Shown: positions 33,914 to 42,201 of the stretch, in pieces
Position numbering within the stretch: the stretch's first letter is position 1
Layout of the letters: every line of letters starts with the position of its first letter
Assembly (NCBI RefSeq): GCF_037482285.1
Contig: NZ_JBBEYB010000004.1
Location: 62,001 to 126,000, forward strand
Source: Aquabacterium sp029268225
GTDB taxonomy: Bacteria > Pseudomonadota > Gammaproteobacteria > Burkholderiales > Burkholderiaceae_C
Length of the DNA stretch: 64,000 bases
Direction of reading: 5' to 3'
Program-made: the position numbers and the translations under genes
Notes under the pieces: generated by a model
What the model saw: the letters and a program-made list of their open reading frames with translations, nothing else
What the model was told of the DNA's origin: nothing
Database searches by the model: none

Positions 33914-35503
33914 TCATGCGCCTTTCAGAATGCGCGCGACCAGGTCCTCCGTGCGCTGGGTCACCGCATCGGGCATGGTGATGGTGCGGCCCCATTCGCG
34001 GTTGGTTTCTCCAGGCCATTTGTTGGTGGCATCCAGCCCCATCTTGCCGCCCAGACCGCTGATGGGTGAGGCGAAGTCCAGGTAGTCGATGGGGGTGTTG
34101 TCGACCAGCGTGGTGTCGCGTACCGGGTCCATGCGGGTGGTGATGGCCCAGATCACTTCCTGCCAGTCGCGGATGTTCACGTCGTCGTCGACGATGACGA
34201 TGAACTTGGTGTACATGAACTGACGCAGGAAGCTCCACAGGCCGAACATCAGGCGCTTGCTGTGGCCGGGGTAGGCCTTCTTCATGCTGATGATGGCCAT
34301 GCGGTAGCTGCAGCCTTCGGGCGGCAGGTAGAAGTCCACGATCTCAGGAAACTGCTTTTGCAGGATGGGCACGAAGACTTCGTTGAGCGCGACGCCCAAC
34401 ACCGCAGGCTCGTCGGGTGGCTTGCCGGTGTAGGTGGAGTGGTAGACCGGGTTCTGGCGGTTCGTGAGGCGCGTGACCTCGAACACGGGGAACCAATCCT
34501 GCTCGTTGTAGTAGCCGGTGTGGTCGCCGAACGGGCCTTCGAGCGCGTGCAGGTAGCCGCCGCGCTCCATCAAAGGCACGCCATGTTCACTCACGCCCTT
34601 GTAGCCTGTCGGGGCCGTGGGGATGTGGCCTTCGAGTACGAACTCGGCGCTGGCGGGTACCTGCAGGTACTGGTCGCCTTCGCCCGCTTTCGTGTTGACC
34701 ACCTCGGTGCGGCTGCCGCGCAGCAGGCCGGCGAACTGGTACTCACTCAGCGAGTCGGGCACAGGGGTGACGGCACCCAAGATGGTGGCGGGGTCGGCTC
34801 CCAGTGCCACGGCGATCGGGAAGGGCTGGCCAGGATTGGCCAGGGCGAACTCGCGGAAGTCGAGCGCGCCACCGCGGTGGGCCAGCCAGCGCATGATCAA
34901 TTGCTTCTTGCCGATCAATTGCTGGCGGTAGATGCCCAGGTTTTGTCGCCGACGCGGGTTCGGCACGTTCTGGGGGCCGCGGGTGACGACGAGGCCCCAG
35001 GTGAGCAGCGGCGCGGCGTCATCGGGCCAGCAGTGCTGGATGGGCAATTCGGTCAAATCGATGTCGCTGCCCTCGCGCACCTCGGCTTGGCACGGCGCGC
35101 TGCGCACGCTGCTGGGCTTCATGTCCCACAGCGCCTTGGCCATCTGGATGAGTTTGCCGGCATCCTTCAGGCCACGGGGTGGTTCGGGCTCTTTCAGGCT
35201 GGCGAGCACGCGACCGATGTCTCGCAACTCGCTGACGTCGTCGGCCCCCATGCCGAGGGCCACGCGTTTGGGTGTGCCGAACAGGTTGGCAAGCACGGGG
35301 ATGGCGTAGGCGCGTGGCGCGCTTGTCGTGCCATCACCCCGTCCTGTTGGGTGCTCGAACCACAAGGCGGGGCCACCGGCGCGCAGCACGCGGTCGCTCA
35401 CCGATGTCATCTCCAGGTGGACGGACACGGGCTCGCTGATGCGGGTGAGCTCTCCCTGGCGTTCCAGGCCGGATACAAATTCTCGCAAGTCGCGATATTT
35501 CAT
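33914..35503 (-). CDS. ubiD: UbiD-family 3-polyprenyl-4-hydroxybenzoate carboxy-lyase
   Basis: 529 residues covering the whole UbiD fold: MKYRDLREFVSGLERQGEL at the N-terminus, the central ESEH-like region (LPIQHCWPDDAAPLLTWG) and the C-terminal DDDVNIRDWQEVIWA and LDFASPISGLGGKMGLD. UbiD uses prenylated FMN to decarboxylate the ubiquinone ring precursor. The flavin prenyltransferase gene ubiX is not in the window. The adjacent promoter at 35.5 kb points away from it. Confidence 0.93.
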   Translation of the reverse strand: MKYRDLREFVSGLERQGELTRISEPVSVHLEMTSVSDRVLRAGGPALWFEHPTGRGDGTTSAPRAYAIPVLANLFGTPKRVALGMGADDVSELRDIGRVLASLKEPEPPRGLKDAGKLIQMAKALWDMKPSSVRSAPCQAEVREGSDIDLTELPIQHCWPDDAAPLLTWGLVVTRGPQNVPNPRRRQNLGIYRQQLIGKKQLIMRWLAHRGGALDFREFALANPGQPFPIAVALGADPATILGAVTPVPDSLSEYQFAGLLRGSRTEVVNTKAGEGDQYLQVPASAEFVLEGHIPTAPTGYKGVSEHGVPLMERGGYLHALEGPFGDHTGYYNEQDWFPVFEVTRLTNRQNPVYHSTYTGKPPDEPAVLGVALNEVFVPILQKQFPEIVDFYLPPEGCSYRMAIISMKKAYPGHSKRLMFGLWSFLRQFMYTKFIVIVDDDVNIRDWQEVIWAITTRMDPVRDTTLVDNTPIDYLDFASPISGLGGKMGLDATNKWPGETNREWGRTITMPDAVTQRTEDLVARILKGA

Positions 35504-35535
35504 GATTTTTGTAATAAAGAGTGTGTTCTTTATGC

Positions 35536-35821
35536 TTGACTGGTTATTACAGGCTTGCCTAGAATCCGCCCCTGTTGGATCCGGTCACGATTTTTACCGG
35601 GTTTCCCCTTGCGCCGCACACCGCGGCGCAACGCTGCCAGCCCTGGCGTTTTCCCATGGGTCTGTTCGCTGATGTACGCGACAGACCGTTCGCGGTGGTG
35701 AGTGACTTGCACGGTCCCGCCACTTTTTTGCCAGGGTCATTATCAATGCCGCACCTGCGCGGCGCGCGATCGAAGTCGATGGCGTGCCGTCTGTGAGTGC
35801 GGCGGCGAAGAAAGGAGAACC
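35536..35821 (+). promoter_or_regulatory. Promoter and long structured leader of the lytic transglycosylase gene
   Basis: TTGACT at 35536-35541 and TAGAAT at 35560-35565, 18 bp apart, form a good sigma-70-type promoter. The leader of about 250 nt contains two stem-loops: CCGGT...ACCGG (35581-35600) and the strong TTGCGCCGC-ACACC-GCGGCGCAA (35609-35631). A T-run (CACTTTTTTG, near 35725) follows later. I recognise no riboswitch class. The 318 bp between ubiD and the transglycosylase gene have no supported ORF. AAAGGAG precedes the ATG at 35822. Confidence 0.6.
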
Positions 35822-36856
35822 ATGACAGCGTGTGAACGTGCAACGGCAGGCCTGGAGGCCGCCGTGATGGTTGAAGAAGTGGAAGTGTCTCAGACGGCGG
35901 TGGCGTCGTCGGTCCGCCCTCAGGTGTGGCGTGCGGCCATGTCGCAGTTTGTGCAGGATGTGTTGCTGGGGCTGCGCCGCGTGAGCCACAACGCGCTCGC
36001 GATGCTGGGCCTCGTGGCCGTGGTGGGCGTGGTCTTTTTGGCCGGTCGCCCGGATGTGCGTTACCGTCTTGAGCACCAGACCTTGGGTTGGTTGACCGAT
36101 CGTGCCACGTCGCGCGCCATGGCGAGTGACGATGCCGAGGCTTCCAGTCAGGACGTCTTGCTGGCGATGGCCGAGCCCGAGGCCATTCAGCGTGCCACGG
36201 CGACCGATCCGTCGGAATTGAGCCGTCAGCAGGCGGCCGTGGCCTACTGGATCGCGCGCCGCTACAGCGTGGCACCGGAGCCCATCAGCCGCCTGGTGCA
36301 GGAGGCGTGGGACGTAGGTCAGCGCGCCGGGGTGGAGCCGACCCTGGTGCTGGCGATCATGGCGATCGAGTCGGGTTTCAACCCGTTTGCGCAGAGCCAT
36401 GTGGGCGCGCAAGGCCTGATGCAGGTGATGACGGGCATCCATCGCGAAAAGTATGAGGTGTTCGGTGGGCGCAATGCGGCCTTCGATCCCGTGACGAATC
36501 TGCGTGTGGGGGTGCAGGTGCTCAAGGACTGCATCCGCCGTGCGGGCAGTGTGGCCGGGGGCTTGAAGCATTACGTGGGGGCGGCCAACATGACCCACGA
36601 TGGTGGCTACGGCGCCAAGGTGCTCGCGGAGCAAGGCTTTTTGCGCCAGGTGGCCATGGGCAAGCAGGTGCCGGTGAATGTGTCGAACGCGCCACGTGTG
36701 GTGGCGCAGGCGCCGGCGCCGGTGGCGGCTTCGGCCGTCCAGGCATCGCAGGCTCCTGCTAACGCTGCGCCCGTGTCAGCCGCGCCGGCCGCCAGCAGCG
36801 TCAAGCCGCCCGTGACCGCGCCAGCCGTCGAGCAGGTGGCGATGCTCACCCTGTAA
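35822..36856 (+). CDS. Membrane-anchored lytic transglycosylase (SLT domain)
   Basis: ATG 35822 sits behind AAAGGAGAACC and gives 344 residues. A membrane segment lies near residues 57-76 (LAMLGLVAVVGVVFLAG). The Slt-type catalytic domain covers about 165-285, with AIMAIESGFNPFAQS (catalytic glutamate) and GAQGLMQVMTG. The last 55 residues are Ala/Pro/Val-rich low complexity. It should cut peptidoglycan glycan strands to anhydro ends, feeding AnmK-type recycling. It has its own promoter with a long leader. Confidence 0.88.
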   Translation: MTACERATAGLEAAVMVEEVEVSQTAVASSVRPQVWRAAMSQFVQDVLLGLRRVSHNALAMLGLVAVVGVVFLAGRPDVRYRLEHQTLGWLTDRATSRAMASDDAEASSQDVLLAMAEPEAIQRATATDPSELSRQQAAVAYWIARRYSVAPEPISRLVQEAWDVGQRAGVEPTLVLAIMAIESGFNPFAQSHVGAQGLMQVMTGIHREKYEVFGGRNAAFDPVTNLRVGVQVLKDCIRRAGSVAGGLKHYVGAANMTHDGGYGAKVLAEQGFLRQVAMGKQVPVNVSNAPRVVAQAPAPVAASAVQASQAPANAAPVSAAPAASSVKPPVTAPAVEQVAMLTL

Positions 36857-36950
36857 GCTGCGGTCCGCAGGGGCACTACCTTGTCGGTGGCGGCATCGTC
36901 CGATGTCCTTCGCTGGCATGAGTGGGCCCCAACCGCTACAATCCGCAACG

Positions 36951-37083
36951 CTGCGCAACTGGCGATACACGACGTGCTGCTGTCACACAGAGACGGCATC
37001 GTCTGAGGTGGTGAACCACCGGGGAGCGCAGCCAGCCCTAGGGGCTTCCAATGCCTGGGCTGAGTCAGCCGTTCGCCTGGGCA
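36951..37083 (+). promoter_or_regulatory. ZTP (pfl) riboswitch upstream of glyA
   Basis: The leader carries all main ZTP/ZMP aptamer elements in order. P1 is CTGCGC (36951-36956) pairing with GCGCAG (37026-37031). AACTGGCGA follows P1, then the hairpin GGTGGTGAACCACC and GGGGAGCG, and finally the 3' segment GCCGTTCGCCTGGGCA (37069-37084). It senses the purine intermediate ZTP/ZMP when folate one-carbon supply is low and is known upstream of glyA. An insertion of about 40 nt between ACTGGCGA and GGTGG contains the extra hairpin AGACG-GCAT-CGTCT. GCCTGGGC occurs a second time at 37053-37060. Confidence 0.9.
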
Positions 37084-37149
37084 GCCCTCACACCTGATCT
37101 GGATGGGTCAGTGCTGCGGGACTTCAACCTTGAAGAGGACTGCCAAGTC

Positions 37150-38400
37150 ATGTTTGACCGTGCCCAACACACCATTGCCAACGTTGATCCTGAGCTGTTT
37201 GCAGCCATCCAGGCCGAGAACCAACGCCAGGAAGACCACATCGAGCTGATCGCCTCCGAGAACTACACCTCGCCGGCCGTCATGGAAGCTCAGGGCTCCC
37301 AGCTGACCAACAAGTACGCCGAAGGCTATCCAGGCAAGCGCTACTACGGTGGCTGCGAGCACGTGGACGTGGTCGAACAACTGGCCATCGACCGCCTGAA
37401 GGCCCTGTTCGGCGCCGAATACGCCAACGTGCAGCCGAACTCCGGTTCGCAAGCCAACCAGGCCGTGTTCTTCGGTCTGCTGCAACCCGGCGACACCATC
37501 ATGGGTCTGAGCCTGGCCGAAGGCGGCCACCTGACTCACGGCATGCCGCTGAACATGTCGGGCAAGTGGTTCAAGGTCGTGTCCTACGGCCTGAACGCCG
37601 CTGAAGACATCGACTACGACAAGATGGAAGCGCTGGCGCGTGAGCACAAGCCCAAGCTGATCATTGCTGGTGCGTCCGCTTTCGCCCTGCGCATCGACTT
37701 CGAGCGCTTTGCCAAGATCGCCAAGGAAATCGGCGCCTACTTCATGGTGGACATGGCCCACTACGCCGGCCTGATCGCCGCGGGCGTGTACCCCAACCCG
37801 GTGCCGCACGCTGACGTGGTCACCTCCACCACCCACAAGAGCCTGCGTGGCCCGCGTGGCGGCATCATCCTGATGCGCGGTGAAGAGATCGCCAAGAAGA
37901 TCAACAGCGCCATCTTCCCTGGCATCCAGGGTGGTCCGCTGATGCACGTCATTGCCGGCAAGGCCGTGGCCTTCAAGGAAGCCGCTTCGCCCGAGTTCAA
38001 GGCTTACCAACAGCAAGTGGTGAAGAACGCCGCCGCGCTGGCCGATACCCTGACCAAGCGTGGTCTGCGCATTGTGTCGGGCCGCACCGAAAGCCACGTG
38101 ATGCTGGTGGACCTGCGTCCGAAGAACCTGACCGGCAAGGAAGCCGAGGCCATCCTAGGCGCCGCGCACATCACCTGCAACAAGAACGGCATCCCCAACG
38201 ACCCGCAGAAGCCGATGGTGACTTCGGGTATCCGCCTGGGCTCGCCCGCGATGACCACCCGTGGTTTCAAGGAAGAGCAGGCCGTGCAGGTGGCCAACCT
38301 GATCGCCGACGTGCTGGACAATCCGCACGACGAAGCCACCATCGCCCGCGTGCGCGAGCAGGTGTCGGCCCTGACCAAGGCCTTCCCGGTCTACCGCTGA
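37150..38400 (+). CDS. glyA: Serine hydroxymethyltransferase
   Basis: ATG 37150 gives 416 residues beginning MFDRAQHTIANVDPELFAAI. SENYTSPAVMEAQGS, YGGCEHVDVVE and STTHKSLRGPRGG (PLP lysine near residue 231) are the family signatures. It interconverts serine and glycine with tetrahydrofolate, supplying 5,10-methylene-THF. The upstream ZTP riboswitch ties its expression to folate and purine status. An in-frame start at 37051 would lie inside the riboswitch and is rejected. nrdR follows after a terminator. Confidence 0.98.
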   Translation: MFDRAQHTIANVDPELFAAIQAENQRQEDHIELIASENYTSPAVMEAQGSQLTNKYAEGYPGKRYYGGCEHVDVVEQLAIDRLKALFGAEYANVQPNSGSQANQAVFFGLLQPGDTIMGLSLAEGGHLTHGMPLNMSGKWFKVVSYGLNAAEDIDYDKMEALAREHKPKLIIAGASAFALRIDFERFAKIAKEIGAYFMVDMAHYAGLIAAGVYPNPVPHADVVTSTTHKSLRGPRGGIILMRGEEIAKKINSAIFPGIQGGPLMHVIAGKAVAFKEAASPEFKAYQQQVVKNAAALADTLTKRGLRIVSGRTESHVMLVDLRPKNLTGKEAEAILGAAHITCNKNGIPNDPQKPMVTSGIRLGSPAMTTRGFKEEQAVQVANLIADVLDNPHDEATIARVREQVSALTKAFPVYR

Positions 38401-38430
38401 GCGCTGACGCCTTGATGCGTGCGTGATTCG

Positions 38431-38468
38431 GAACCCGGCCTGGATGTGATGTCCTCGCCGGGTTTTTG
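38431..38468 (+). terminator. Terminator after glyA
   Basis: AACCCGGC...GCCGGGTTTTTG, an 8-bp stem with a T-run, 30 bp after the glyA stop and just before nrdR. The two genes may therefore be only partly co-transcribed. Confidence 0.75.
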
Positions 38469-38496
38469 CTTGTCTTGAACCGAGAGAACCACACCG

Positions 38497-38979
38497 ATGC
38501 GTTGCCCTTTTTGCGGACACCATGACACCCAGGTCGTGGAGACGCGTGACTCCGATGAAGGCGACTCAACCCGTCGCCGTCGCAAGTGTCATGGCTGCGA
38601 CAAACGCTTCACGACCTATGAGCGGGCGGAAATCGACCTGCCGGCGATCGTCAAGCGCGATGGCAGGCGTACCGATTACGACCGCGCCAAACTCAAGGGC
38701 TCGATGCTGATTGCGCTGCGCAAGCGGCCGGTGAGTGCCGAGGCGCTGGAAGGTGCGCTGGAGGCGATTGAGGCCAAGTTGCGCCAGTGTGGCGAGAAGG
38801 AAGTGGTGTCTACGCAGTTGGGCGAATGGGTGATGCGCGAGTTGCGCAAGCTCGACAAGGTGGCCTATGTGCGCTTTGCGTCGGTGTACCGCAGCTTTGA
38901 TGACGTCAGCGAGTTTGTCGCCGCCATCAAGGAGACGGGCAATAAGCGTGGCGCCAAGGGCGACGTCAGCGAAGACTGA
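38497..38979 (+). CDS. nrdR: Transcriptional repressor NrdR
   Basis: 160 residues. The N-terminal zinc ribbon is MRCPFCGHHDTQV with CHGCDKRFTTYE, and an ATP-cone domain follows (IVKRDGRRTDYDRAKL). NrdR represses ribonucleotide reductase genes when dATP occupies the cone. NrdR boxes would be expected at nrd genes elsewhere. Its place behind glyA is standard for proteobacteria. Confidence 0.97.
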   Translation: MRCPFCGHHDTQVVETRDSDEGDSTRRRRKCHGCDKRFTTYERAEIDLPAIVKRDGRRTDYDRAKLKGSMLIALRKRPVSAEALEGALEAIEAKLRQCGEKEVVSTQLGEWVMRELRKLDKVAYVRFASVYRSFDDVSEFVAAIKETGNKRGAKGDVSED

Positions 38980-39037
38980 ACAGTGAGACCGATCGGGAGG
39001 TCGGTGAGCCAGGCGGAGCAGCTGTGAGCGCGGGAGG

Positions 39038-39496
39038 CTATCGCCAGCAGTGCGCCACGCTGACCGTGGTGCCCGTGATGCCGCGGGCTTGGTGTTGATT
39101 CAGGGTGAGGCTGCCGCAAGCGTCGTGAGCCATGGGGCCACCTGAGACCGGTGTGGCAGCCAGGGTGTAGCCGCTGGTGCTGGCCTGCGTGACGCTGATC
39201 ACGTAGTGCGCGGGGCCCTGGCGAGGGGCCTGGTTCAGCGGTGCAGGCAGGGCCACGAGCGGTGCGCTCGGATCTCCGGTGTCGTAGCGGTGGTGCGCGG
39301 CGTAGTGGCGCTGCATGAAAAAGGCGGCGTCCATCAGGGCGGCCTGGGCTTCGGTGCGGTGGGCGCGTTGCAGGTGCGCGGCGTAGCTGGGGTAGGCCAC
39401 GGCGGCGAGCACGCCGAGCAGCGCGAGAACGGTCAGCATTTCCGTCAGGGTGAAGCCACCATGCCGGTGGCCCGTGTTCGCAAGAGGGTGACACAT
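39038..39496 (-). CDS. pilE: Type IV minor pilin, PilE-like
   Basis: ATG 39496 gives 152 residues: a short leader, then GGFTLTEMLTVLALLGVLAA, the prepilin peptidase site (G/F with E+5) and hydrophobic N-helix. The globular part has two C-terminal cysteines (HDACGSLTL, VAHCWR) enclosing a D-loop. It is the last gene of a minor pilin operon read leftward. The stop of pilX is 11 bp upstream, so pilY1, which usually sits between them, is missing. Confidence 0.88.
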   Translation of the reverse strand: MCHPLANTGHRHGGFTLTEMLTVLALLGVLAAVAYPSYAAHLQRAHRTEAQAALMDAAFFMQRHYAAHHRYDTGDPSAPLVALPAPLNQAPRQGPAHYVISVTQASTSGYTLAATPVSGGPMAHDACGSLTLNQHQARGITGTTVSVAHCWR

Positions 39497-39507
39497 GGGA
39501 CAAGGAC

Positions 39508-40122
39508 TCAGGGAGTCGGTGGGTTGAGCAGGGCGCGCCACACCCGACTTCCAAGCTGTGGTGAGGTGGCAGTGGGGCATCCGGCGCCGCCAGGGAGGCA
39601 ACGGTGCACGGTGGACTGCACCCAGGCTGTGGCACCTTGTGTGGTTCGCCCCGCACTGTCTGCTTGGTGATCGGGGCTGAAGCCACGTGCAGTGACGGTG
39701 ATCAGTTCCGGGTGCGCGGGGTGGATTTCGAGCAGGCACTGAGGGCGAGACGCGGGCACATAGGCGCTGTCGGTCGAGCTCATGGCCGCGGCGGGCACGG
39801 TGTGGGCCAAGACGTGGCTGCCATGCCAGCTGGACCACAGTGTCCACCGTGCCACTTCGGACGGTAGTGGCGCCGGGTGCACCGTGAATGCAGGCGTGAT
39901 CTGCAAAAGCGCGTCCTCACAGTGGCGCAAGCCGATGTGCGCGGCCTCCCGGGCCAGGTTCTCCAGTCGCACGTTGAGGGTGATCTGTTCGGCGCTCAGG
40001 GAAGCACGCAGGGTGGCGCCAGAGACCAGGCTGATCACGGTCAGCAAGACCAGCACCACGACCAGTGCAATCCCATGTGCAGATGCGCGCTCCAGAAGGG
40101 CGTGTGGGCGTTGATGGCTCAT
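39508..40122 (-). CDS. pilX: Type IV pilus assembly protein PilX-like
   Basis: 204 residues with the PilX-type N-terminus HGIALVVVLVLLTVISLVSG, which lacks the usual Glu+5 of major pilins, followed by ATLRASLSAEQITLNV. The rest is a poorly conserved periplasmic domain. PilX minor pilins prime pilus assembly and affect aggregation. It starts three bases after the pilW stop. Confidence 0.85.
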   Translation of the reverse strand: MSHQRPHALLERASAHGIALVVVLVLLTVISLVSGATLRASLSAEQITLNVRLENLAREAAHIGLRHCEDALLQITPAFTVHPAPLPSEVARWTLWSSWHGSHVLAHTVPAAAMSSTDSAYVPASRPQCLLEIHPAHPELITVTARGFSPDHQADSAGRTTQGATAWVQSTVHRCLPGGAGCPTATSPQLGSRVWRALLNPPTP

Positions 40123-40125
40123 GGA

Positions 40126-40992
40126 TCACACAGGGTTGGGCACGCTCACGGTGGTGTGAAACGCGCGATACAGGCGCCGGTCGGGGGCGTTTTGAGTGGC
40201 GCCACTGCAATCTGTGTAGTTCATGGGGGTGTCTTGCACCTCCAGTTCGCTGCGCAGTACCAGACACAGGCGCACGGCCTTTACACGGCGCCACAGCGGG
40301 GAGTTCGCGGCCGGGGTGGACGAGCCGCTGACTTCCTGCGCGCTCAGGAAACGCAGGGTCGACACGCTGGGGTCGTCGGCCGACGGCGTCGAGACCCCAT
40401 AGCGGATCTGAAGGTCCACGATGTGATCGACCAGGGGTTGAGACACGCTGTGCCCATTGCCACGGCATGACAAGGTGTGATCTTTGACAAAGTAGCGGTT
40501 GTCGGCCACATGGTGGGTGCCATCGACCAGTGGGGTGCTGTTGCCCAGGCAGTCGGTAGGGGTGCCCGCCGAGGTGGGCGGGGTGTTGCGGGTGTCCGCC
40601 TCGTAGCGCACCACGATGGCGTCGGGCTGCGCGCTGTCGTTGTGGCATGCCAGATTGTTCAGGACAGCGTGGCCAATGCTGTTCGGGGTGATGCCGCCCG
40701 TGCAGCCAAACAGCCCCGGCCCCGTGAAGGCGCGTGTCATGTGTCCGTCACTGTCGATCCCGGTGGGGGCGCTGTAACCGGCCTGCGCGATCTGGGTGCG
40801 CAACAAGGTCAGGGCCACGCTGGCGTCCTCGGTCAGTTGCGTGACGGCCTGTGTGTGGTGGTACGCATGGCCTGAGCTGAGGTACAGCGCCATGGCGGCA
40901 GCGATCACCGTCAGGCCCAGCGCGAGCCCCACGAGCAGTTCGACCAGGCCCAGGCCGCGTTGAAGGTACGCGGGTCGATAGCGGTGGCTCAT
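40126..40992 (-). CDS. pilW: Type IV pilus assembly protein PilW-like
   Basis: ATG 40992 overlaps the pilV stop as TGATG and gives 288 residues. The prepilin site is RG/LGLVELLVGLALGLTVIA. The long periplasmic domain with CTGGITPNS and conserved cysteines fits PilW. It is part of the priming complex with PilV, PilX and FimT. Confidence 0.88.
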   Translation of the reverse strand: MSHRYRPAYLQRGLGLVELLVGLALGLTVIAAAMALYLSSGHAYHHTQAVTQLTEDASVALTLLRTQIAQAGYSAPTGIDSDGHMTRAFTGPGLFGCTGGITPNSIGHAVLNNLACHNDSAQPDAIVVRYEADTRNTPPTSAGTPTDCLGNSTPLVDGTHHVADNRYFVKDHTLSCRGNGHSVSQPLVDHIVDLQIRYGVSTPSADDPSVSTLRFLSAQEVSGSSTPAANSPLWRRVKAVRLCLVLRSELEVQDTPMNYTDCSGATQNAPDRRLYRAFHTTVSVPNPV

Positions 40993-41519
40993 CACAGGGC
41001 GATCCGAAGGTAAAGGCAGCGCGTGTGAGCCGCCATGATCAATCCGGCAGGACAGAGGTCATGAGCCTGGGCGCCGGCCTCGTCCGGGTCTTCCCACAGC
41101 ACCCAGATGTCGGCTTGAGCGCCGACGATGCGGACGTGGCCACGCCCTTGAGGCAGGCTGCGCACCAGTTGCTGCTGCCATTGCGCCAGATCGTAGGCAG
41201 CCATCTCGGCGAAAGTGCAGGCCGTGTTGCCCTCGCAGGCGCCGCTCAGCGTCGTACTGGTGATCGACGACGTGGCGAGTGCTGTGAGCTCGTAGGCGCT
41301 CCAGTCACCGCTGGGCGACACGTTGGCCCGCATCCGGTCCGCCAGATCATGCCCCAGCAGGGTGGCGCGTGCGCGCGTGTCGGTGGTGTGGCTGTGCTGG
41401 ATGGCGTGCGCCTGCAGCGAGGTCATGGCGAGCACGCCAAACGACATCAGCAGCATCGCCACCAGCACTTCGACGAGGGAGCTGCCGCGCTGCAAACGAG
41501 AAAAGGGCTGGGTGCGCAT
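40992..41519 (-). CDS. pilV: Type IV pilus modification protein PilV
   Basis: ATG 41519 overlaps the fimT stop and gives 175 residues. RG/SSLVEVLVAMLLMSFGVLAM is the PilV-type prepilin cleavage site and helix. Cysteines in GACEGNTACTF and DLCPAGLIM suggest disulfides in the globular domain. The overlaps with both neighbours show one operon. Confidence 0.88.
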   Translation of the reverse strand: MRTQPFSRLQRGSSLVEVLVAMLLMSFGVLAMTSLQAHAIQHSHTTDTRARATLLGHDLADRMRANVSPSGDWSAYELTALATSSITSTTLSGACEGNTACTFAEMAAYDLAQWQQQLVRSLPQGRGHVRIVGAQADIWVLWEDPDEAGAQAHDLCPAGLIMAAHTRCLYLRIAL

Positions 41520-42091
41520 CAGCACGCTCCTTGCAAGACACGCACACGCCCGGACACGGCCAGGCGCACGCAGCGTTGAACGAGCGGCGTGGTCGAGGTG
41601 CCGAAGCTCAAGGGTTGGACGAGGAAGCTGGCGTTGTTGGCCACCGCCAAGCCCACGCCTCCGAACGTGATGGCCGGCTTGTTGTTCGGCAGGGTCAGGC
41701 CCACGGTCGGCGTCAGGGCTTGCTGCAGGTGCAACAGGGCTTCGTGAGCCTCTCGGACCTTGTTGCCGTTGGCGTCAGCAAAGATCAGCCAGCCGGTGGA
41801 CCAGTTGGTGCTGGCGCTGGCGCACACCGGTGTGGCGGCATCGGGGTTGGGGGTGTTGCAGATGGTGACGCGCTGGCGGCGTTTCACAGCCTCGGCGCGT
41901 GTCAGGCGCAGGGCATCGGCCAGTGCGCCCGCCTGGGTGCTCACGGCACGCTGTTCCAGCAGTGCGCGCAAGCCCGGGGCACCCAAGGCGCTCAAGACGC
42001 CCAGGATGGCCAGGGTGACGAGGAGCTCGACCCAGGTGAAGCCGCGAGACACGCGACGGAACGAAGAAGGAAAGTGGTGCATGCGCCGCAT
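41519..42091 (-). CDS. fimT: Type IV pilin-like FimT/GspH-family protein
   Basis: 190 residues with the cleavage site RG/FTWVELLVTLAILGVLSAL and the GspH/FimT pattern LADALRLTRAEAVKRRQRVTIC. It is the first gene of the minor pilin operon. Two starts are possible, ATG 42091 and ATG 42082; neither has a good ribosome-binding site, so the leader length is uncertain. It is divergent from ribD across about 110 bp. Confidence 0.88.
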   Translation of the reverse strand: MRRMHHFPSSFRRVSRGFTWVELLVTLAILGVLSALGAPGLRALLEQRAVSTQAGALADALRLTRAEAVKRRQRVTICNTPNPDAATPVCASASTNWSTGWLIFADANGNKVREAHEALLHLQQALTPTVGLTLPNNKPAITFGGVGLAVANNASFLVQPLSFGTSTTPLVQRCVRLAVSGRVRVLQGAC

Positions 42092-42201
42092 TCTTGAGAT
42101 GGCGCCCGCGTCCGAAAGCCCGATCCCCAGAAGGGGCGGGAGTGCTTTGCGTCAAAATCCCCCTCATTCCCCCTTCGAGGGGCACCCCAAGGGATGAACT
42201 G

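Noticed and set aside
35575..35796. Small ORF in the transglycosylase leader
   Set aside because: There is no ribosome-binding site, the composition is atypical and it ends before the real gene; the leader is better explained as RNA structure.
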